From an uncultured Clostridia bacterium (GTDB taxonomy: Bacteria; Bacillota; Clostridia; TANB77; CAG-508), in the NCBI GenBank assembly GCA_947630545.1, contig CANRHX010000008.1, positions 1-60,276 on the forward strand: a stretch of DNA of 60,276 bases, written 5' to 3'. A program made the translations under genes and the position numbers. How positions within the stretch are numbered: the stretch's first letter is position 1; each line of letters opens with the position of its first letter. Positions 17,682 to 24,921 of this stretch are shown here, one piece after another. Under the pieces are notes generated by a model. It saw nothing but the letters and a program-made list of their open reading frames with translations, had not been told where the DNA came from and searched no databases.

Positions 17682-17808
17682 TGTGTCACTGGTTCCGGGT
17701 TTAGTTGTGTCAATGGTTCCGGGTTTGGTTGACACATTTTTCGCAGAAAAAGTGTAGTCAACCAAACCCGGAACCATTGACACAACTAAACCCGAAACCA
17801 GTGACACA
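17682..17808. repeat. Foldback element, second copy of the TTCCGGGTTT repeat family
   Basis: Arms 17682-17736 and 17753-17808 are reverse complements except for one substitution and one extra base. Each arm contains the unit TGTGTCA(C/A)TGGTTCCGGGTTT twice in tandem, separated by AGTTG. The unit is the same as in the nrdD-nrdG element. The centre is only 16 nt, so the RNA would fold into a near-perfect hairpin of about 55 bp, placed 2 nt after a stop codon. Confidence 0.85.
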
Positions 17809-17841
17809 CTTTGTGCTATATAAAAAAATTCACAAAAACGC

Positions 17842-17870
17842 TTGACAAATTAAAAAAAATGGTGTAAAGT
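17842..17870 (+). promoter_or_regulatory. Promoter of the ylxM-ffh cluster
   Basis: TTGACA (17842-17847), 17 nt, TAAAGT (17865-17870), just 33 nt before the ylxM start. Confidence 0.55.
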
Positions 17871-17902
17871 AATATAGCATTACAAAAATGAGGTAGTAAA
17901 AA

Positions 17903-18250
17903 ATGGAAGAAAAAATAAAAATAAGTATGTTAATACAAACATATGGCAAACTTCTAACTGAAAAGCAATATCAGATTTTAAACGACTACTACAATAACGA
18001 TTTATCTCTATCAGAAATAGCAGAAAACTTTAATATTACAAGGCAAGCTGTTAGAGACATCATAAAGAAAGGAGAGAAAAAACTTTTCGAGTACGAAGAA
18101 AAGCTATTATTTATGAAAAGGACGTTGGAAACAAATAAAAAAATAGAAAAAGCATTAAACGAACTAACAAAAATACAAAAAGACTACTCAGACAAACAAA
18201 TAGCAAATGTTTTAGAACACATAAAAAAAGAATTAAATTGTTTAGTATAA
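17903..18250 (+). CDS. ylxM: YlxM-type DNA-binding protein of the SRP cluster
   Basis: A 115-residue UPF0122/YlxM protein. It has a sigma-70 region-4-like helix-turn-helix (LSLSEIAENFNITRQAVRDIIKKGEKKL, residues 34-61) and a C-terminal helix. It regularly accompanies ffh in Bacillota and probably modulates the SRP pathway. GAGGTAGTAAAAA precedes ATG; ffh starts 21 nt after its stop. Confidence 0.93.
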   Translation: MEEKIKISMLIQTYGKLLTEKQYQILNDYYNNDLSLSEIAENFNITRQAVRDIIKKGEKKLFEYEEKLLFMKRTLETNKKIEKALNELTKIQKDYSDKQIANVLEHIKKELNCLV

Positions 18251-18271
18251 CAAAAGAATGGGGGAACTATT

Positions 18272-19624
18272 ATGGCATTTGAAGGGTTATCATCTAGATT
18301 ACAAGAAATTACAAGAAAAATTAGAGGTAAAGCAAGAATTACTGAATCAGACCTAAAAGAAATGCTAAGAGAAGTAAAACTTGCACTTCTAGAAGCAGAT
18401 GTTAATTATAAAATTGTAAAAGAATTTATAGCAACCATTCAAGAAAAAGCACTTGGCCAAGATGTAATGAAATCATTAACACCAGGTCAACAAGTTGTAA
18501 AAATAGTAAAAGATGAATTAGTAAACTTACTTGGAGAAAAAGAAAGCAAAGTAAATTTTACACCAAACCCACCTACAATAGTAATGCTTGTAGGATTACA
18601 AGGTTCTGGTAAGACAACAACGGCAGGAAAACTAGCAAATCTATTTAGAAAGCAAGGTAAAAAACCACTATTAGTAGCATGTGACATTTATAGACCAGCT
18701 GCTATCAAACAACTTCAAGTAGTAGGAGCGCAATTAAACATTCCAGTTTACAGTAATGAAAATTCAAAAGACGTTGTACAAATAAGTAAACAAGCAATAA
18801 ACGTTGCTATGTCAAAACTAAACGATGTAATAATACTAGATACAGCAGGTAGACTTCACATAGATGAAGCTCTAATGGACGAATTAAAAAATGTAAAAAA
18901 TGGAGTTCATCCACATGAAATATTACTTGTAGTAGACAGTATGACAGGTCAAGATGCGGTAAATGTATCAGAAAAATTTAACGAAGCACTTGAAATTGAT
19001 GGAGTTATTTTAACAAAGTTAGATGGTGATACAAGAGGTGGTGCTGCACTTTCAGTTAAGAAAGTAACAGGCAAACCAATAAAATTTGCAGCAACAGGTG
19101 AAAAGTTAAGTGATATTGAAGTATTCCATCCAGAAAGAATGGCACAAAGAATACTAGGAATGGGCGATATATTATCAGTCATAGAAAAAGCAGAAGAAAA
19201 CTTTGATTTAGAACAAGCCGAAAAACTAGAAAAACAACTAAAAAAGAAAGAACTAGATTTAGATGATTATTTAGTACAATTAAGGCAAATGAAAAAAATG
19301 GGTTCATTTTCATCACTTTTAAAAATGATACCAGGAATGAACAAATTTAAAGACATAAAAGTAGATGATAAAGAATTTACAAAAATTGAAGCAATGATAT
19401 GCTCAATGACAGCAAAAGAAAGAAGAAACCCAAAACTTTTAAATGCAAGTAGAAGACAAAGAATTGCAAAAGGAAGTGGAACAACAGTACAAGATATTAA
19501 CAAATTCATGAAATCATTTGAAATGACACAAAAAATGATGAAACAACTAAAATCAAACAAAGGTGGACTTAAAAAAATGATGAATGGAATAGATGAAAAT
19601 ACACTTAAAAATATGAAATTTTAA
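18272..19624 (+). CDS. ffh: Signal recognition particle protein Ffh
   Basis: Ffh is the GTPase that binds 4.5S/6S RNA and signal sequences and brings ribosomes to FtsY. The 450 residues show the N domain, the G domain with GLQGSGKTTTAGK near 107, DTAGR near 190 and TKLDGDTRGGA near 249, and the Met-rich M domain (GSFSSLLKMIPGM; SRRQRIAKGSGTTVQDINK). It follows ylxM and precedes the ribosomal cluster. Codon use is typical of the window. Confidence 0.97.
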   Translation: MAFEGLSSRLQEITRKIRGKARITESDLKEMLREVKLALLEADVNYKIVKEFIATIQEKALGQDVMKSLTPGQQVVKIVKDELVNLLGEKESKVNFTPNPPTIVMLVGLQGSGKTTTAGKLANLFRKQGKKPLLVACDIYRPAAIKQLQVVGAQLNIPVYSNENSKDVVQISKQAINVAMSKLNDVIILDTAGRLHIDEALMDELKNVKNGVHPHEILLVVDSMTGQDAVNVSEKFNEALEIDGVILTKLDGDTRGGAALSVKKVTGKPIKFAATGEKLSDIEVFHPERMAQRILGMGDILSVIEKAEENFDLEQAEKLEKQLKKKELDLDDYLVQLRQMKKMGSFSSLLKMIPGMNKFKDIKVDDKEFTKIEAMICSMTAKERRNPKLLNASRRQRIAKGSGTTVQDINKFMKSFEMTQKMMKQLKSNKGGLKKMMNGIDENTLKNMKF

Positions 19625-19711
19625 ATAGTCATTAACTTTTTAGTCTTAGAAATAATTAATTTTCTAAACTAAATTATTATAAAAAAATATAAAATTCGGG
19701 GGTGAATAAAA

Positions 19712-19945
19712 ATGGTAAAAATAAGATTACAAAGACAAGGAAAGAAAAAGAATCCATTCTATCATATAGTAGTTGCTGATTCAAAATCTCCAAGAGATGG
19801 AAAAATAATTGAACAACTTGGAACATATGATCCAATGACAGAACCAGCTACAATCAAACTAGATAAAGAAAAAGTAGAAAAATGGATAAAAAATGGTGCA
19901 AAACCAACAGATACAGTTAAATTCCTAATTGATAATGCAAAATAA
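19712..19945 (+). CDS. rpsP: Ribosomal protein S16
   Basis: A 77-residue bS16 starting [20 protein letters not shown], with [19 protein letters not shown], the conserved S16 core. GGGGGTGAATAAAA precedes ATG. First gene of the rpsP-khpA-rimM run, 26 nt before the next gene. Confidence 0.97.
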   Translation: MVKIRLQRQGKKKNPFYHIVVADSKSPRDGKIIEQLGTYDPMTEPATIKLDKEKVEKWIKNGAKPTDTVKFLIDNAK

Positions 19946-19974
19946 TTAAAAGGAATTAGGAGGAAATAAAATTG

Positions 19975-20205
19975 ATGAAAGAAATTTTACAATTAATAAT
20001 AGTAAATTTAGTAGATGACAAAGAAGCTGTAGAAATAAACGAAATAAACGAAGAAAAGTCAATAATTTACGAAGTTAAAGTTTCACCAAACGACATGGGA
20101 AAAGTTATAGGTAGACAAGGAAGACTTGCAAAGTCTATAAGAACATTAATTAAAGCTGTAGCAAACAAAGAACAAAAGAGAGTTACAGTAGAATTTATTG
20201 GATAA
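19975..20205 (+). CDS. khpA: KH-domain RNA-binding protein KhpA
   Basis: A 76-residue single KH domain with the signature GKVIGRQGRLAKSIRTLIKA. KhpA acts with KhpB/Jag in RNA binding linked to cell elongation in Gram-positives. A TTG (19972) directly before the ATG is 8 nt from AGGAGG and could serve as the real start; the ATG gives the usual N terminus MKEIL. The order rpsP-khpA-rimM is the standard one. Confidence 0.93.
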   Translation: MKEILQLIIVNLVDDKEAVEINEINEEKSIIYEVKVSPNDMGKVIGRQGRLAKSIRTLIKAVANKEQKRVTVEFIG

Positions 20206-20219
20206 TTGGAGTATAAATT

Positions 20220-20723
20220 ATGCAATATTTAGAAGTAGGTCAAATTATTAATACATTTGGAATTAAAGGACAAGTTAAAGTAGTTCCTTTTACAGATGAT
20301 ATAGAACGATTTGATGAATTAAAAAAAGTATATATTGTAAATAAATCTTTTCGTAAAGAAGTAGAAATCGAAGATGTTAAATATCACAAAAATATGGTAC
20401 TTCTTAAGTTTAAAGGAATAAACAAAATAGAAGAAGCAGAAGACTATAAAAACTGCTATTTAGAAATAGACAGAAAAGACGGAAAAAAACTTGAAGAAGG
20501 TACATATTATATTGTTGATTTACTTGGTCTAGATGTTGTTTCAGATGAAGGTAAACATTTAGGAAAATTAGAAGATATCTACAATACAGGAAGTAACGAT
20601 ATATATGTAGTAAAGGATGAATTAGGAAAACAAATTTTATTACCTGCAATAAAAGATGTAATAAAAAAAGTAGACCTAAATGAAAAGAAAATAACAGTAC
20701 ACCTTTTAGAAGGGTTATTGTAA
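20220..20723 (+). CDS. rimM: Ribosome maturation factor RimM
   Basis: A 167-residue RimM, which binds S19 and helps 30S maturation. The N-terminal barrel begins YLEVGQIINTFGIKGQVKV, and the C-terminal PRC barrel contains YYIVDLLGLDVVSDEGKHLGKLEDI-like sequence ending in LLPAIKDVIKKVDL. TTGGAG lies 8 nt before ATG. In cluster with rpsP and khpA. Confidence 0.95.
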   Translation: MQYLEVGQIINTFGIKGQVKVVPFTDDIERFDELKKVYIVNKSFRKEVEIEDVKYHKNMVLLKFKGINKIEEAEDYKNCYLEIDRKDGKKLEEGTYYIVDLLGLDVVSDEGKHLGKLEDIYNTGSNDIYVVKDELGKQILLPAIKDVIKKVDLNEKKITVHLLEGLL

Positions 20724-20736
20724 TCTAAATTAAATG

Positions 20737-20760
20737 AAGTACGTATATAGGCGTACCGCT
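20737..20760 (+). promoter_or_regulatory. Small hairpin in the rplS leader
   Basis: GTACG (20739-20743) pairs with CGTAC (20752-20756), 24 nt before AAGGAGGAAA. It could be an L19-leader-like autoregulatory element, known in Bacillota, but it is too short to assign firmly. Confidence 0.3.
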
Positions 20761-20789
20761 CAAATTAGAAAGAAGGAGGAAATTCTAAA

Positions 20790-21371
20790 ATGGATATTAT
20801 AAAATCTATTGAACACGAACAATTAAAGTCAAAAATACCAGAATTAAGAGTTGGTAATACAGTTAGAGTACACGTAAGAATAAAAGAAGGAAATAAAGAA
20901 AGAATCCAAGTATTTGAAGGAATCATAATTAAAAAGCAAGGTGGAGGGCTAAATGCTACATTTACTGTAAGAAAAAATTCTTATGGTGTAGGTGTAGAAA
21001 AAACATTCTTAGTACATTCACCATTAGTTGAAAAAGTAGAATTAGTAAGAGTTGGTAAAGCAAGAAGAGCTAAACTTTATTATTTAAGAGATAGAGTTGG
21101 TAAAGCTGCTAAAACTAAAGAACAAATTGGTGCAAGAATAGAAGATAAAGAAATATCAGTTAAAGAAGAATTTGTAGAAGAACCAGTTCAAGAAGCAGTA
21201 GAAGAAATTGTTGAAGAGCCAGTTCAAGAAACAGTAGAAGCAGTAGAAGAAGTAGCTCAAGCTGAAACAGCTACACCTGCTGCTGAAGTAGTAGTAGAAA
21301 AAGTAGAAGAAACTGCTACAAAAAAAGAAGAAGCTACGACAGAAGTTAAAGAAGAAAAAAGTGAAGAATAA
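20790..21371 (+). CDS. rplS: Ribosomal protein L19 with an acidic C-terminal tail
   Basis: Residues 1 to about 118 are a normal bL19 ([56 protein letters not shown]). The usual protein ends near 115 residues, but here 75 more follow, almost all Glu, Val, Ala, Thr and Lys, with a near repeat [20 protein letters not shown]. It is placed before trmD; the common Bacillota order is rimM-trmD-rplS. Strong ribosome site GAAGGAGG. Confidence 0.93.
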   Translation: MDIIKSIEHEQLKSKIPELRVGNTVRVHVRIKEGNKERIQVFEGIIIKKQGGGLNATFTVRKNSYGVGVEKTFLVHSPLVEKVELVRVGKARRAKLYYLRDRVGKAAKTKEQIGARIEDKEISVKEEFVEEPVQEAVEEIVEEPVQETVEAVEEVAQAETATPAAEVVVEKVEETATKKEEATTEVKEEKSEE

Positions 21372-21373
21372 TT

Positions 21374-22066
21374 ATGAAGTTTGATGTTTTAACTCTTTTT
21401 CCAGAAATGTTTAAATCATTAGAAGAGAGTATAATAGGAAGAGCAAAAGAAAAAGAAATAATCAATATAAATTTAATAAATATTAGAGACTTTTCAAATG
21501 ATAAACACAATAAAGTAGATGACACTCCATATGGTGGTGGTGCTGGAATGGTAATGAGACCAGATGTTGTATATAATGCATACAAATCCATAGAATCAAA
21601 AAATGCAAAAGTTATTTATTTAACACCACAAGGAAAAGTGCTTACTCAAAAAAAAGTAGAAGAATTGTCAAAAGAAGAACATATAATATTATTATGTGGA
21701 CACTATGAGGGAATTGATCAAAGAGCAATTGATAAAATTAATCCTGAAGAAATATCTATAGGTAACTATGTACTAACAGGAGGAGAAATTCCTGCAATGG
21801 TTTTAATTGATACTGTAAGCAGGTATGTAGATGGTGTACTAAATAAAGAATCAATTATGGAAGAGTCATTTACAAATGGTCTTTTAGAATACCCACAATA
21901 TACAAGACCAGAGATTTTTGAAGGAGAAAGAGTGCCAGAAGTATTGCTTTCAGGGAATCATCAAAATATAGAAAAATGGAGAAAAGAAAAATCTTTGGAA
22001 TTAACAAAACAAAAAAGACCAGAACTTCTTTTAAAACAAAATAATGAAAAAAATAAGTGCAAATAG
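21374..22066 (+). CDS. trmD: tRNA (guanine-N1)-methyltransferase TrmD
   Basis: TrmD methylates G37 of tRNAs reading CNN codons with SAM, which prevents +1 frameshifting. The 230 residues have MKFDVLTLFPEMF at the start, DDTPYGGGAGMVMRPDV, and the knotted SPOUT core LLCGHYEGIDQRAID and GNYVLTGGEIPAMVLID. It begins 2 nt after rplS with only a weak ribosome site, so it is probably translationally coupled. Its link to frame maintenance is worth noting given the CGG frameshifts in this window; the gene itself looks intact. Confidence 0.96.
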   Translation: MKFDVLTLFPEMFKSLEESIIGRAKEKEIININLINIRDFSNDKHNKVDDTPYGGGAGMVMRPDVVYNAYKSIESKNAKVIYLTPQGKVLTQKKVEELSKEEHIILLCGHYEGIDQRAIDKINPEEISIGNYVLTGGEIPAMVLIDTVSRYVDGVLNKESIMEESFTNGLLEYPQYTRPEIFEGERVPEVLLSGNHQNIEKWRKEKSLELTKQKRPELLLKQNNEKNKCK

Positions 22067-22078
22067 GCACAGATAAAA

Positions 22079-22107
22079 TTGACATAAAATAGCAAAGGTA
22101 GTATAAT
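22079..22107 (+). promoter_or_regulatory. Consensus promoter of the second GC-rich gene
   Basis: TTGACA (22079-22084), 17 nt, TATAAT (22102-22107), a perfect match. The leader contains a hairpin GGGGA...TCCCC at 22142-22161. Confidence 0.75.
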
Positions 22108-22184
22108 TAGAATAGATTGCAAAGTGCAATCCAGTAGCAATGGGGAGCTCAGTCAATCCCCGAATCCATGGGAGGTGCTACAAC

Positions 22185-22448
22185 ATGGAAAATATTAGAA
22201 ATATTAGATTAGCGCTACGTGTTGCGCTTATTATCGCAGGCAGGGAATTTCCTGTAGAACCGAAAGAAAATGCAATATTTATCACATGTGATAAATATTG
22301 CATGTTTCGGATACTGGGAGAAATCCCAGAAGAAGCAGGAAGATGGGAACTTAAAAAATGCGATAATGAGGGGGAGTACGCATTAACCTTTGAGGAAGAT
22401 GCGGAATATTCCATCCATTTCATCTCACCCGAAAAAACAATTGACTGA
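22185..22448 (+). CDS. GC-rich small hypothetical protein, in-frame CGG
   Basis: I choose the ATG at 22185, 8 nt after GGGAGG, giving 87 residues; an earlier in-frame ATG at 22140 lacks a ribosome site. The product is soluble and acidic at its end (EEAGRWELKKCDNEGEYALTF region) and not recognised. GC is higher than in neighbours. It carries the only convincing in-frame CGG of the window (22308-22310, between Phe and Ile); a +1 shift there would give a poor 23-residue tail, so here CGG seems meant as Arg. With perfect promoter and terminator it is a self-contained imported unit like 4694-5272. Confidence 0.65.
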   Translation: MENIRNIRLALRVALIIAGREFPVEPKENAIFITCDKYCMFRILGEIPEEAGRWELKKCDNEGEYALTFEEDAEYSIHFISPEKTID

Positions 22449-22454
22449 TTAGTA

Positions 22455-22492
22455 GGACCCCTAAGGTGAAAAACCGAAGGGGTCCGAAATTT
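22455..22492 (+). terminator. Terminator of the second GC-rich gene
   Basis: GGACCCCT (22455-22462) pairs with AGGGGTCC (22478-22485), followed by GAAATTTATTT. Confidence 0.6.
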
Positions 22493-22499
22493 ATTTAAA

Positions 22500-23033
22500 T
22501 TATAATCTAATAATAAGTAAGCTTAGACATAAATATAAATATCTAAAAGCTTTTTTTTGTGAATATCTAGAATAAATTTCATGATAAGATTCATTTAATG
22601 CACAATATTTATCAACTAAAGTTAAAATATAAGATTCTTTGTAACGTGGCAATTTTATAGTTAAAGGCCACATATGTTTAAGAATAATATCTTTTTGTAA
22701 ATCATTTATTTCCATTATTTTGCAAGCATTTTCATAGGCTGTTCTAGGATGTGTAAAAGCATGTAAGCCTTTTCTATCTGGCAAACGTTTTCTCCAATCA
22801 TACAAAAATAAATCATGAACCATTGCAGCTTTGGCAGTTGATACATAATCTAAATTAAATTTTTTACAAATTTTATAACAATAATAAGCTGCTTCTAGAC
22901 AATGGTCATAGCAAGATGTTTCATAATGTTGTCTATACTTTTTCATTTCTAATACATAATTATTTTTAAGTAAAGGTTCAATAATAGCTATGAATTCTTT
23001 ATCATTATTTATTTTATCTAAAATTTCTTCCAT
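22500..23033 (-). CDS. HD-domain family hydrolase
   Basis: About 177 residues with an HD-type metal site: CYDHCLEAAYYCY near residue 45, MVHDLFLYDWRK near 75, a His in AFTHPRTAYENA, and LVDKYCALNE near 145. Proteins of this kind are phosphohydrolases acting on nucleotides or related compounds. The start is set at the second ATG, because AAGAGGA abuts the first one at 23039 and has proper spacing only to 23033. It is convergent with the GC-rich gene and stands alone. Confidence 0.75.
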   Translation of the reverse strand: MEEILDKINNDKEFIAIIEPLLKNNYVLEMKKYRQHYETSCYDHCLEAAYYCYKICKKFNLDYVSTAKAAMVHDLFLYDWRKRLPDRKGLHAFTHPRTAYENACKIMEINDLQKDIILKHMWPLTIKLPRYKESYILTLVDKYCALNESYHEIYSRYSQKKAFRYLYLCLSLLIIRL

Positions 23034-23214
23034 TAACATTCCTCTTTTATAAAATATCTTATGAATTTAATATTTCACATTTTATTATAACATATACAAT
23101 ATCTTATTTGCAATAACTAAATTAACAAGATTTCTTCAAAAAATCGTTTCAAACTCTTTAAAAAAAACAAAAAATGATATACAATATAAAAAAATAAGAT
23201 TATAGGAGAGGAAA

Positions 23215-24903
23215 ATGAACAAAAAATGGCAAGTATATGAAGTAAATGAAGAAAAAGTAGAAAAAATATCAAAAGAAAATAATATTAATAAATTAATAGC
23301 AACAATATTAGCAAACAAAGGAATAGAAAAAAAAGAAGACATATACAAATATTTAAGTCCAACTAGAAATGATTTCCATGACCCGTATCAAATGCCAGAT
23401 ATGGAAAAAGCAGTAAATAGAATACTTAAAGCCAAAGAAAATAAAGAAAAAGTTATAATATATGGTGATTATGATGTAGATGGAATAACAAGTATAACAG
23501 TCTTAAAAAGTTTTTTACATGATATAGGAATAGAAGCATCATATTATATACCAAACAGATTAAATGAAGGTTATGGATTGAATATTCCAGCAGTAGAAAA
23601 AATAGCAAGTGAAGGCTATAACCTTATGATAACAGTAGATTGTGGAATATCATGCATAGAAGAAATAAAAAAAGCAAACGAATTAGGAATACAAGTAATA
23701 GTAACAGACCATCATGAAGTTGGAGAAACCTTACCTGATGCAATAGCTGTAGTTGACTGCAAAAGAAAGGATAATAAATATCCATGTCGTGATTTAGCAG
23801 GAGTTGGAGTTGCTTTTAAACTTTCTCAAGCATTATCAATCAAGTTAGGATTAGATGAAAAAGAATATTTAAAATATCTAGATATAGTTTGCATTGGAAC
23901 CATATCAGATATAGTACCATTAGTAGATGAAAACAGAGTAATATCAAAGCTTGGATTACTATTAGTTAATCAAACTAAAAACATAGGATTAAAACAAATA
24001 CTAAATATTTCAGGATACCAAAATATTGATTCAACTGCAGTATCTTTTGGAGTAGCTCCAAGATTAAATGCATGTGGTAGAATGGGGCATGCAGAAGAAG
24101 CATTAAAACTATTCTTATCAAAAGATATAGAAGAAGTTCAAGAATTATCAATATCATTAAATAATTATAATAAAACAAGGCAAGATACAGAAAAGGAAAT
24201 TTACGAAGATGCTCTTTTAAAGATAAAAAAAGACGGATTAGACAAAAATAGAGTAATAGTAGTAGCAGGAAATAATTGGCATCATGGTGTAATAGGAATT
24301 GTTTCATCTAAAATTACAGAAATGTATTTTAAGCCAAGTATTTTATTATGTTTAGAAGATAATATTGCAAAAGGATCTGGAAGAAGCATACCTGGATTTG
24401 ATTTACACGATGCATTATCAAAATGCCAAAATACTCTAGATAAGTTTGGTGGCCATTCTATGGCAGTTGGACTATCCTTAAAAAAAGAAAATTTAGAAGA
24501 ATTTAAAAGTGAATTTGAAAAAATAGCAGAAGAACAACATACAGAAAATATCATTCCAGTTATAAACATCGATGCTAAAGTTAACTTAAGTGAAATAAAT
24601 AAAGAAATGGTAGAAAGTTTAAAAATGTTAGAACCATTTGGTGAAGCAAATAAAATGCCAATATTTTTAATTAAAAACTTAAAAATAGATTCGATAAGAG
24701 CATTATCTGAAGGAAAGCATTTAAAATTGACATTAAAAGATAACAATGTTATAGTAAATGCCATAGGATTTAATATGGGATCATTAGCTGATGAATATAG
24801 AATTGGAGATAAAATAGATGTTGTAGGTATGCTTGAAATAAACACATTTAACGGAGTACAAAATATTCAAATAAATTTAAAAGATATTATGAAATCAATA
24901 TAA
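23215..24903 (+). CDS. recJ: Single-stranded-DNA exonuclease RecJ
   Basis: RecJ is a 5'-3' exonuclease in recombination and mismatch repair. The 562 residues have the DHH domain (IYGDYDVDGITSITVL near 82, TVDCGIS near 140, VTDHHEVGE near 162), DHHA1 with CGRMGHAEEAL and GRSIPGFDLHDAL, GGHSMAVGLSL near 411, and a C-terminal OB part. GGAGAGGAAA precedes ATG. rel begins 18 nt later, so the two are probably co-transcribed. Confidence 0.95.
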   Translation: MNKKWQVYEVNEEKVEKISKENNINKLIATILANKGIEKKEDIYKYLSPTRNDFHDPYQMPDMEKAVNRILKAKENKEKVIIYGDYDVDGITSITVLKSFLHDIGIEASYYIPNRLNEGYGLNIPAVEKIASEGYNLMITVDCGISCIEEIKKANELGIQVIVTDHHEVGETLPDAIAVVDCKRKDNKYPCRDLAGVGVAFKLSQALSIKLGLDEKEYLKYLDIVCIGTISDIVPLVDENRVISKLGLLLVNQTKNIGLKQILNISGYQNIDSTAVSFGVAPRLNACGRMGHAEEALKLFLSKDIEEVQELSISLNNYNKTRQDTEKEIYEDALLKIKKDGLDKNRVIVVAGNNWHHGVIGIVSSKITEMYFKPSILLCLEDNIAKGSGRSIPGFDLHDALSKCQNTLDKFGGHSMAVGLSLKKENLEEFKSEFEKIAEEQHTENIIPVINIDAKVNLSEINKEMVESLKMLEPFGEANKMPIFLIKNLKIDSIRALSEGKHLKLTLKDNNVIVNAIGFNMGSLADEYRIGDKIDVVGMLEINTFNGVQNIQINLKDIMKSI

Positions 24904-24921
24904 AAGTTAGGGAGTGAATTA

